From the NCBI GenBank assembly GCA_019113165.1, contig DXHV01000073.1, positions 1 to 64,000 of the forward strand: a DNA stretch of 64,000 nt, in the 5' to 3' direction. The stretch's first letter is position 1, and each line of letters starts with the position of its first letter. Below, piece by piece: positions 46,325 to 53,273 of this stretch. The position numbers and the translations under genes were made by a program. The notes under the pieces were generated by a model. The model was not told the DNA's origin. It did no database searches and saw only the letters and a program-made list of their open reading frames with translations. The stretch comes from Candidatus Desulfovibrio intestinipullorum. Lineage in GTDB: Bacteria > Desulfobacterota > Desulfovibrionia > Desulfovibrionales > Desulfovibrionaceae.

Positions 46325-46708
46325 ATGCTGCGCTCCTCTTCCTGCACCCTGCTCTGTCTTCTTTCCTGCGCCCTGCTTGCCACCGATGTCCAGGCCATGC
46401 CCGGACAGGGTGGCGGAGGCCAGGCCATGGACGCTGCCATCCAGGCCTTCAAAAAGGCGGACAAGGACGGCAGCGACAGCCTGAGCAAGGAAGAATTCAT
46501 GGCTGCCTATCCCAACATGAAGGAAGCCGCCTTCACGGCCATTGATACGGACAAGAATGGCGCCATCAGCCGTCAGGAATGGCAGACCTTTGTCATCGGC
46601 CACTCCATGGGCCGCAACGGACAGGGCAGCGGCATGCCCGGTGCCCAGCCTGCCGCACCCCAGCCCGGCAAGCTGCCTCTGGTCACACCGCCGGCCCAGG
46701 GCAAGTAG
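46325..46708 (+). CDS. Secreted EF-hand protein
   Basis: 127 aa. N-terminal signal peptide (CTLLCLLSCALLATDVQA, cleavage near VQA-MPG), then two EF-hand loops: KADKDGSDSLSKEEF and DTDKNGAISRQEW, both with the expected Asp/Glu calcium ligands at positions 1, 3, 5 and 12. The tail is Gly/Pro/Gln-rich (MPGAQPAAPQPGK). Likely a small periplasmic calcium-binding protein; partner and role unknown. The start at 46325 lies four bases after the previous stop, and slyX begins two bases after its own stop, so the three form a tight operon. Confidence 0.85.
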   Translation: MLRSSSCTLLCLLSCALLATDVQAMPGQGGGGQAMDAAIQAFKKADKDGSDSLSKEEFMAAYPNMKEAAFTAIDTDKNGAISRQEWQTFVIGHSMGRNGQGSGMPGAQPAAPQPGKLPLVTPPAQGK

Positions 46709-46710
46709 CC

Positions 46711-46932
46711 ATGTCGTCCACTGAAGATCGTCTGGCCAGGCTCGAGGAGGACAACTACTTCCTGGGCAGGAAGGTGGACGAACTCAACGAGGCCCTGATC
46801 TTTCAGCAGAAGCAGTACGACCTTCTGGAAACAAGGCTTGCCAAGGCTCTGGACGCCCTGGAGCGCCTGAAAGGACTAGTGGAAGGCCAGGGCCCCGTGA
46901 ACGCCCCGCCTCCGCACTACAACTCCTGGTAA
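46711..46932 (+). CDS. slyX: SlyX family protein
   Basis: 73 aa. A single long coiled coil (EDRLARLEEDNYFLGRKVDELNEALIFQQKQYDLLE) ending in a short proline-rich tail with the family-typical PPHYNSW C-terminus (PPHY motif). SlyX function is unknown in all species. It is two bases after the EF-hand gene, with a strong terminator downstream. Confidence 0.88.
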   Translation: MSSTEDRLARLEEDNYFLGRKVDELNEALIFQQKQYDLLETRLAKALDALERLKGLVEGQGPVNAPPPHYNSW

Positions 46933-46978
46933 GCTCCTCCCCCTTTGCCTGCCGGATTCGTGCCGGCACAGACACAGA

Positions 46979-47024
46979 AAGGCTGAATGGAATGCCCTTA
47001 TGCATTCCATCCAGCCTTCTTTGT
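46979..47024 (+). terminator. Intrinsic terminator of the EF-hand/slyX operon
   Basis: Long stem AAGGCTGAATGGAATGC / GCATTCCATCCAGCCTT (16 of 17 pairs, 6-nt loop), then CTTTGTTT. It may also act on minus for the HTH gene. Confidence 0.85.
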
Positions 47025-47043
47025 TTGGACCCTTGTCCGGGGC

Positions 47044-47349
47044 CTATTCCTTGTCCTGGTTCGCATCTCCGGACTGCTTCTCCAGCTCTTCCTGCCATTT
47101 CTGCAGACGTCTGCGGTAAAAGCGTTCAAAGCCCATCCAGTGTGAAGCCGTAAAACCAGTGGCTTCCTTGAGCTTGAAGGACAACTCCTTGGTGACGGGC
47201 AAAACGCCTGCATAGAAGCTTTCCAGTTCTTCCAGACTGAGCCCGAACCGGCGGGCTGCCTGTTCCTTGCTGACAAAGGTTCTGGCCATGATGTCGGCCA
47301 CGACCTGACCAGGGGCAATGATGCTTGCCGGCCGTGCGGTTTCCTGCAT
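47044..47349 (-). CDS. HigA-like helix-turn-helix regulator, no toxin partner visible
   Basis: 101 aa. The N-terminal half is an XRE/HigA-type helix-turn-helix: IIAPGQVVADIMARTFVSKEQAARRFGLSLEELESFYAG, in which the family block usually reads as start-of-domain PG..L, then a helix-turn-helix and a short recognition helix. The C-terminal 30 residues are basic then acidic. HigA antitoxins normally sit just after a HigB toxin; here the upstream gap holds no toxin gene. It is therefore either a solitary regulator or an orphan antitoxin. ATG 47349 has GAGGA eight bases upstream; the 30-codon extension of the ORF is unlikely. Confidence 0.72.
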   Translation of the reverse strand: MQETARPASIIAPGQVVADIMARTFVSKEQAARRFGLSLEELESFYAGVLPVTKELSFKLKEATGFTASHWMGFERFYRRRLQKWQEELEKQSGDANQDKE

Positions 47350-47476
47350 GATTATATTCCTCGCTGTTCCTTCCCCGTGCAGGGGGGCTTGTGAAGGAAG
47401 CGGTTCTTCCTTGCGTGATGCCATGAACATAAGTCGCAAGAGCCCTCCTGACTAGTACCAGGCAGCTGCAGACAGC

Positions 47477-47511
47477 AAAAAAGGGGCATCCCCGTTCCGG
47501 AGACACCCCTT
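47477..47511 (-). terminator. Intrinsic terminator of the qmo operon
   Basis: On minus: AAGGGG..CTCCG pairs with CGGGGA..CCCCTT with one interruption, followed by TTTT; 23 bases past the qmoD stop. Confidence 0.8.
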
Positions 47512-47533
47512 GTCATTATCGTGCATTCAGCTC

Positions 47534-48388
47534 CTAGAAGCCGAATTCATCCTTCTTGGAGTCGCCGAAGCCGAATTCGTCAGCAGGCTCGGCCTGAGCA
47601 GCAGGTTCGGAAGCATCGCCGCCGAAACCACCACCGAAACCGAACTCGTCGGAACCGCCGCCGAAGCCGAATTCGTCACCGGAACCGCCACCAAAGCCGA
47701 ACTCGTCGCCACCGGCGGCAGCGGCTGTGGCAGCTGCGGCGCCGGCAGCGGCGCCAGCACCGGCAGCGGCAGCAGCTGCGGGAGCAGCGGCCACGGCGAT
47801 GTTCTTGAGGTTGTCCTTGATGGCAGACTTGATGGCCTCAAGCAGCTCTTCCTGGTCCACGGCCATCTTGCCCTGGAATTCCATGGTCTGACGGCGCAGG
47901 GCACCCATATCCTTCTTCTGGGCCTTAAGCTGTTCGTCCAGCTGGTCGGCGCGCTTCTGGGCGGCAGTGAGCTTGCCTTCCAGAGGCTTCAGGCTTTCCA
48001 CCTGGGCGGACAGGCTGGCAACTTCTTTCTGCAGGGCCAGCACTTCGGCATGCTTGTCGGCATAGCTCTTCAGCATGGCCTGGCAGGCCTGCTGCATGTT
48101 GCCGGCCATGGGGGGCAGGCTCACCTTGTCACCAAGGACACGGGAGCAGCGCACCACAAAGGAGCTCCAGCCTTCCTTCTCTTCGTCCCAGACGAGGTCG
48201 GCGAATTTGGGATACAGGCGGGAGAGCCAGGCAGCGGCAAAGGGACCGGCAGCATGAGCCATGACATCGCAGGGGATGGACTGGCCAACGATATATCCAG
48301 CTATTTCCCTGAGATCGGAGTCTTTCTTGCTTGTAACCAGAGCCAGGACAGACTCGATCGGGAAGATTTTGCGTTCAGAATCAGACAT
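47534..48388 (-). CDS. qmoD: QmoD-like protein with DEFGF repeats
   Basis: 284 aa. Fourth gene of the qmo operon, in the place of the conserved promoter-distal gene of Desulfovibrio (DVU0851-type, called QmoD), which is linked to sulfate reduction but has no defined reaction. An N-terminal globular part (about residues 1-120) is followed by a coiled coil (VLALQKEVASLSAQVESLKP, residues 115-185), then an Ala/Gly stretch and five DEFGF units in Gly/Ser-rich linkers ending at the C-terminus. No signal peptide or metal motif. The repetitive tail looks like an unstructured binding arm; partner unknown. Confidence 0.85.
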   Translation of the reverse strand: MSDSERKIFPIESVLALVTSKKDSDLREIAGYIVGQSIPCDVMAHAAGPFAAAWLSRLYPKFADLVWDEEKEGWSSFVVRCSRVLGDKVSLPPMAGNMQQACQAMLKSYADKHAEVLALQKEVASLSAQVESLKPLEGKLTAAQKRADQLDEQLKAQKKDMGALRRQTMEFQGKMAVDQEELLEAIKSAIKDNLKNIAVAAAPAAAAAAGAGAAAGAAAATAAAAGGDEFGFGGGSGDEFGFGGGSDEFGFGGGFGGDASEPAAQAEPADEFGFGDSKKDEFGF

Positions 48389-48467
48389 TGTAAATCCCTC
48401 CTCGAAAGTGCTCGAGAGTTCGTCTTATGCAATTACGTCTTGCAGTTGCATTCTTTGCAGTGAATTT

Positions 48468-49649
48468 CTAACCACGACCGTACATGCGCACGAAGAGCAG
48501 TGCGCAGGTGCGGTACGCAAGATGCCCGAGCTTCGACCAGGGGAGGTAGGCAAAGAGCATCCACACAAAAACCAGGTGCAAATAGTACACGAGATAGGCG
48601 CAATGCACCGCGTCAGCCAGTCTGAACAACTGGGAGAGACAGCCGGTCAGGGCGACCAGCCAGATGACTCCCAGCAGATACCAGTCCTGATAGTTGGAAG
48701 CGAAGAACTTCGGATTCTGACGCTTGCGACGGATTGTGAGCACCACGAGGCCAACGAGCAGGACAACTGCACCGAAGTTGGCCAGAAGCTTGACCGGGAA
48801 GGTAAGCGGCATGGGAGTTTCGATGCTCAGCACGGGCACCACCTTGCCGACCCAGTGACCACCGGCCACAATGGCCGTCACAATCATGAGGCTGACAAAG
48901 CCTACGATCATGCACATGTGCCCGAGCTTGCGGTTGTTCTCGGGCTGGCCGGTCTTGGGGCCTTCCGTGCAGGTATCAAACTTCTTGTGACTGCCGACTT
49001 CTTCCCAGAGGAGCATGGCCAGATGGTAGTACCATGGCTTGGTGGGGCCGACGACTACCAGCTTGCCGTCTCCGTTCTTGAACGAGTTCCAGAGCTTGCT
49101 GCACCCCTTGTAGAGCAGGTAGACCGCTCCGAAGAAGGTGATCATGAAGATGGGGTCAATGGTGTAGTCGCCGTAGAAGATCTGGCCGAACACGATGCGG
49201 CCGTCTTCCGTGCGCGGGAACCAGGCACCCACAATGGCTGCCCTGATGGCCCAGATCACCAGCCACAGAATGGCAGGGATCAGGAAGAGCATGGGCAGGC
49301 CCTTGGGAGAGCTCATCCATTCGCCCACCTTGGAGGGCTGAACAAGATTCTTGTAGACAACATTGCGGCAGGCCGCCATGACATCAGCAGGCTTGGCACC
49401 TCTGGGGCACAGCTCTGCGCAGTTGCCGCAGTTGTGGCACAGCCAGATGTCCGGGTCGGCCATCAGCTTGTCCTTCTGCCCCCAGGAAGCCCAGACCATT
49501 TCCTTGCGGGGATAGGGATTGTTGGCCGGAGCCATGGGGCAGGCCACAGAGCAGGTGGCGCACTGATAGCATTTTTTCAGTGAATCCCCGCCCGCATCTA
49601 TAAGTTCTCTGGCAAAGCCAGAGTCTGGCGTAAGGGTAACTTTTGCCAT
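48468..49649 (-). CDS. qmoC: Quinone-interacting membrane-bound oxidoreductase QmoC
   Basis: 393 aa. Membrane subunit fusing an HdrC-type ferredoxin domain to an HdrE-type cytochrome b domain. Two [4Fe-4S] motifs are near the N-terminus, CYQCATCSVACPM and CHNCGNCAELCPRG. Six or so hydrophobic helices follow (LFLIPAILWLVIWAIRAAIV and others) with histidines available for heme b. QmoABC passes electrons from menaquinol to AprBA. ATG 49649 has AGGAGG upstream; the gene follows qmoB by 12 bases. Confidence 0.96.
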   Translation of the reverse strand: MAKVTLTPDSGFARELIDAGGDSLKKCYQCATCSVACPMAPANNPYPRKEMVWASWGQKDKLMADPDIWLCHNCGNCAELCPRGAKPADVMAACRNVVYKNLVQPSKVGEWMSSPKGLPMLFLIPAILWLVIWAIRAAIVGAWFPRTEDGRIVFGQIFYGDYTIDPIFMITFFGAVYLLYKGCSKLWNSFKNGDGKLVVVGPTKPWYYHLAMLLWEEVGSHKKFDTCTEGPKTGQPENNRKLGHMCMIVGFVSLMIVTAIVAGGHWVGKVVPVLSIETPMPLTFPVKLLANFGAVVLLVGLVVLTIRRKRQNPKFFASNYQDWYLLGVIWLVALTGCLSQLFRLADAVHCAYLVYYLHLVFVWMLFAYLPWSKLGHLAYRTCALLFVRMYGRG

Positions 49650-49661
49650 TCTGCCTTCCTC

Positions 49662-51944
49662 CTACATGGCCTTGAACGGGTTGGGGCCCATCTGTTCTAT
49701 GCGTTTGACAAAGCCATCGATCATGTCTGTCACACAATGAGCTTCGTCAATGGCCAGTTCAAATTGTTCCACGCGTTCCGGCTCAACACCAAGACGGTTC
49801 AGAGTCTCGGCAATATTGGTCATGCGGCGGGCACACAGTTCAGAGCCCTTCACGAAGTGGCACTGATAGTCGTCGCCGTACTTGCAGCCCAGCAGCATGA
49901 CGCCATCATAGCCCTTGCTCATGGCATCGGAAACCCAGATGGCGTTGACGGAACCCAGGCAGCGCACAGGGATGATGCGCACGTAGGGGCTCCAGGTGTG
50001 ACCCTGCAGGGCAGCCATGTCCAGAGCGGGGTAGGCGTCATTCTCGCAAGCCAGGATGAGAATGCGCGGACCTTCGTTCTTGAAGTCCTTGGGAACGGAG
50101 ACTTCGCGGATCATGGAGCCGATCTGGTCAATATTGTAGTTGGCAAAGGAGATGACGCGCTCGGGGCAGGCACCAAAGCAGGTACCACAGCGGCGGCATC
50201 TGGCCGGATTGGGCTTGGGTGTTCCCTTTTCATCGTCGTCCAGGGCGCCGAAGGGACATTCCTCTGTGCAGCGCTTGCACTGCGTGCAGCGCACGAAGTT
50301 GAACACAGGGTAGGTCCTGTCACCGGAGCGCGGATGCACGGCCACACCGTGTTCTGCGCATTCAATGGCCTGGATGGCCTTGAGCACGGCACCGCGGGCG
50401 TCCTGCAGGCAGCCTTCCAGTGTCATGGGCTGACGCACGCAGCCTGCGGCATAGACACCGGTACGACGGGTTTCGTAGGGGAAACAGATATAGTTGGAAT
50501 CGAGATAGCCGTCGAAGAGTTCGAGGTCCGGGAAATCCGGGCCCTGACGGTACTCGAACTGCATGATGGCTTCCTTGGCGGACACAGGCACGAGGCCGGT
50601 GGGCACAACCACCAGATCGCAGTCCAGGTCGAAGTCCATGCCGAGAAGGGTGTTCTCGCAGGAGACCACCATGTGGTCGCCCTGCTCGCGGATGGAGGTC
50701 ACATCGGCCTTGGTCATCATGAGGCCGAGACGATCCTGCATCTTGCGGTAGAAGCGTTCCAGGATGCCGGGCACCACCATGTCCTTGTAGAGGACATAGC
50801 ACTGCGTGACGTCGTTGGTCTTCTCGCAGACGCTATTGGCCAGACGGAGCATGCCCACGGAGTTGACGGCATTGGAGTAGCGCAGATGCTCGATGCTCTC
50901 CAGGTCCTGCTTGACAAAGGCAGCTTCCTCGCCTTCGGCAGGAGCTTCAGCAGGAGCAGCCTCGGCAGCCTGTTCGGCAGCCTGGGCCTCGGCTTCGGCC
51001 TTCTGCCTGGCAGCGGCTTCTTCGGCCAGGGTCGTATCCAGCACAAAGGCAATGCGACGGGCAGTGATCTTGCCGGCCAGGAACTGCTTGCCGAATTCGG
51101 CGGCATGCATGACCTTGGGAGAAACACCCAGACCCATGGCTTCCATGTATTTGGGATCCAGGGGCGTCCAGCCGGCAGCCACAACGGCGGAACCGACTTC
51201 CAGAGTCTTCTCGCCCTCGGGGGTATTGAGGGTCAGGGTGTACTGTCCGGGCTGACCAGCCAGCTTGGCCACTGTGGAAGACATGTAGACGGTAATCTTG
51301 GGGTTCTTCTCGACAGCGGCAATTCTTTCGGCCAGATTGGTCGATTCCTTGTCTTCCCAGGGACCCTGCAGGGGAGAACCGGTGGGAATGTTGTTCACGG
51401 CGCCGCCCAGGCGGTCCGTCTTTTCGACCAGCACCACTTCATAGCCGCTGGCAGCAGCTTCGGCAGCAGCGGTCAGGCCGGTAAAGCCGCCGCCGACAAC
51501 CAGGATGCGGCGCACGCCCTTTTCCAGGGCTGCGGAGTCGGGCAGGGAACCCTTCTGCAGCTTCACGACACCCATGTTGATGTAGTCGGTGGCAATCTGC
51601 ACAAGGAGTTCGGGAGCAGGCTGGCCGGGAACAAGGCCGTTGCCCAGCGGGTCCTCATAGGAGAGCACGCACTGTTCGCGCAGGTTCACGCGTTCGGTGA
51701 GCACGGGGAAACGATATATTTCCACATCCTGACGGGGAGAAGCACCGCAGATGAGCACGCCGTCAAGGCCATTGTCTTCAATGTCCTTGGCAATGCTCTG
51801 GGCCTGATCTGCCAGAACCGGGAACACGCGCACAACGGCTACAAGCGATTCCCACTTGGCTTTCACGCCGGCAGCCAGGGCCTCAACATCAAGGCCACCG
51901 CCAATATTGGCGGCATCAAAATAGACACCGATTTTGCTGGACAT
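49662..51944 (-). CDS. qmoB: QmoB, HdrA-like flavin/Fe-S subunit
   Basis: 760 aa. HdrA-type subunit of the Qmo complex. An N-terminal VYFDAANIGGG-like domain is followed by an FAD-binding Rossmann motif (VVGGGFTGLTAAAEAAASGYEVVLVEK). Two [4Fe-4S] ferredoxin motifs, CTQCKRCTEECPFGALDD and CRRCGTCFGACPERVI, precede an MvhD-type C-terminal domain (VRIIPVRCLGSVNAIWVSDAM, LLGCKYGDDYQCHFV). Odd: a run of about 38 Ala/Glu residues (EAEAQAAEQAAEAAPAEAPA) near residue 315 interrupts the flavoprotein domain. It follows qmoA by five bases. Confidence 0.96.
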   Translation of the reverse strand: MSSKIGVYFDAANIGGGLDVEALAAGVKAKWESLVAVVRVFPVLADQAQSIAKDIEDNGLDGVLICGASPRQDVEIYRFPVLTERVNLREQCVLSYEDPLGNGLVPGQPAPELLVQIATDYINMGVVKLQKGSLPDSAALEKGVRRILVVGGGFTGLTAAAEAAASGYEVVLVEKTDRLGGAVNNIPTGSPLQGPWEDKESTNLAERIAAVEKNPKITVYMSSTVAKLAGQPGQYTLTLNTPEGEKTLEVGSAVVAAGWTPLDPKYMEAMGLGVSPKVMHAAEFGKQFLAGKITARRIAFVLDTTLAEEAAARQKAEAEAQAAEQAAEAAPAEAPAEGEEAAFVKQDLESIEHLRYSNAVNSVGMLRLANSVCEKTNDVTQCYVLYKDMVVPGILERFYRKMQDRLGLMMTKADVTSIREQGDHMVVSCENTLLGMDFDLDCDLVVVPTGLVPVSAKEAIMQFEYRQGPDFPDLELFDGYLDSNYICFPYETRRTGVYAAGCVRQPMTLEGCLQDARGAVLKAIQAIECAEHGVAVHPRSGDRTYPVFNFVRCTQCKRCTEECPFGALDDDEKGTPKPNPARCRRCGTCFGACPERVISFANYNIDQIGSMIREVSVPKDFKNEGPRILILACENDAYPALDMAALQGHTWSPYVRIIPVRCLGSVNAIWVSDAMSKGYDGVMLLGCKYGDDYQCHFVKGSELCARRMTNIAETLNRLGVEPERVEQFELAIDEAHCVTDMIDGFVKRIEQMGPNPFKAM

Positions 51945-51949
51945 GCCGC

Positions 51950-53185
51950 CTACCTCCCTTCAACCGTTTGCACCGCCTTCAGGGCGGCCGCAGTACCAGT
52001 CTGTGCCGAACGGGTCACATCAAGCGGCATGACAGCACAGCCGGCTGCGAAAATTCCTGCTTCTTCGCCACCCATGACAAAACCTTCTTCGTCCAGCGGC
52101 AGAGGCAGCGGGCAGTTTTCCTTGGACAGGGAAGGCTGCATACCTGTAGCCAGAACAACAAGATCGTAGTCCAGTGTGAGCTTTTCGCCACGCACGGCGT
52201 CTTCGGCCTGCACACGGACGCGATCTCCCTCGATCTGTTCCACATTGGCAACTTTGCCCTTGATGAAGGACACCTTGCCAGAGGCTTTGGCCTTGTCCAG
52301 GGTCTTGATGTAGCGGCCGGGAGCACGCAGATCGATGTAGAAAATATCACAATGGGCATCAGGCAGGGCTTCTACGACATAGAAGCACTGCTTGATGGAT
52401 GCCATACAGCAAATGTACGAGCAGTAATTCAGATGATTCTGATCCCTGGAACCTGCGCACTGCACGAAGCACACACGCCTGGGGGCAACATGGTCGCTGG
52501 GACGCACGAGCTTGCCGGCCGTGGGGCCATAGGGCGAAGCAAGGCGTTCCATCTGCATGTTGGTGATGCAGTTCTTCACTGTGCCTGCACCGAGGTTGGA
52601 CAGGTTGGTCACATCATAGGGTTTCCAGCCTGTGGCAACCACAATGGCACCCACCTGCAGCTCGATGGTTCTGGCCTCTTCATTGAGGTTGATGAACTTG
52701 CAGCTGGCTGCCTTGGCCTTGTCTGCGGCTGTCAGCGACTTGGGATCCAGGACATAGCGGCTCGGGAAGGCGAAGGGAGCGGACTTGTACAGGGGCTTGC
52801 GGGTGGAAAGGCCGAAGTCAAAGTCGTTGACTGCCTCACCTTCAAGGCCTGAAGCAAAAAAGCCAAGATCCACTGCATGGGCTGCCGTATGGCGGGGCTG
52901 CAACGTCACTTGGACTGTGTAATTCCCTTTGCTTCCAGAGAGGGCTGTGACCTCTGCAAGCGTGAAGAACTTGATGCGCGGATTGTTCCTGATGCGCTGG
53001 AACTGGATCTCCAAACCGCAGGAGGGGGGACAGAGTTTCGGGAAATATTTATTAAGCTGGGCAACGCGTCCGCCCAGGAACGGCGTTTTCTCGACGATGT
53101 AGACATCGTGTCCCAGCTCCGCCGCTTCAATGGCGGCAGTCAAGCCGGCGAAGCCGCCACCGACGACGAGAATGGCGCTGGACAT
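51950..53185 (-). CDS. qmoA: QmoA, HdrA-like FAD subunit
   Basis: 411 aa. Soluble flavoprotein subunit of the Qmo complex, homologous to the HdrA core. The Rossmann motif VVGGGFAGLTAAIEAAELGHDVYIVEK is at the N-terminus, followed by the LGGRVAQLNKYFPKLCPPSC block with cysteines typical of HdrA-type proteins. Further cysteines are in RVCFVQCAGSRDQNHLNYCSYICC (the HdrA-like cluster region). I start at ATG 53185 (AGGAGG nine bases upstream); 16 extra ORF codons upstream are in the terminator region. A terminator between aprA and this gene lowers its expected expression. Confidence 0.96.
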   Translation of the reverse strand: MSSAILVVGGGFAGLTAAIEAAELGHDVYIVEKTPFLGGRVAQLNKYFPKLCPPSCGLEIQFQRIRNNPRIKFFTLAEVTALSGSKGNYTVQVTLQPRHTAAHAVDLGFFASGLEGEAVNDFDFGLSTRKPLYKSAPFAFPSRYVLDPKSLTAADKAKAASCKFINLNEEARTIELQVGAIVVATGWKPYDVTNLSNLGAGTVKNCITNMQMERLASPYGPTAGKLVRPSDHVAPRRVCFVQCAGSRDQNHLNYCSYICCMASIKQCFYVVEALPDAHCDIFYIDLRAPGRYIKTLDKAKASGKVSFIKGKVANVEQIEGDRVRVQAEDAVRGEKLTLDYDLVVLATGMQPSLSKENCPLPLPLDEEGFVMGGEEAGIFAAGCAVMPLDVTRSAQTGTAAALKAVQTVEGR

Positions 53186-53213
53186 CCTTGGTAGCCTCCT
53201 ACGTTTCGACGTT

Positions 53214-53252
53214 AAAAAGGGGGAGAACCCCACTAAACGGAGATTCTCCCCC
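53214..53252 (-). terminator. Internal terminator between aprA and qmoA
   Basis: On minus: stem GGGGGAGAA / TTCTCCCCC (9 bp, 16-nt loop) directly followed by TTTTT, 22 bases past the aprA stop and about 30 before the qmoA start. Consistent with partial termination that gives more AprBA than Qmo. Confidence 0.8.
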
Positions 53253-53273
53253 CGAAAGGACTGTTACTTGCTA

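Noticed and set aside
47537-47790. The DEFGF/Ala-Gly DNA as a CRISPR or satellite array
   Set aside because: Repeats are in frame and codon-diverged within qmoD; there are no fixed-length spacers.
49737-52169. 810-aa plus-strand ORF opposite qmoB
   Set aside because: Shadow of the qmoB/qmoA coding strand.
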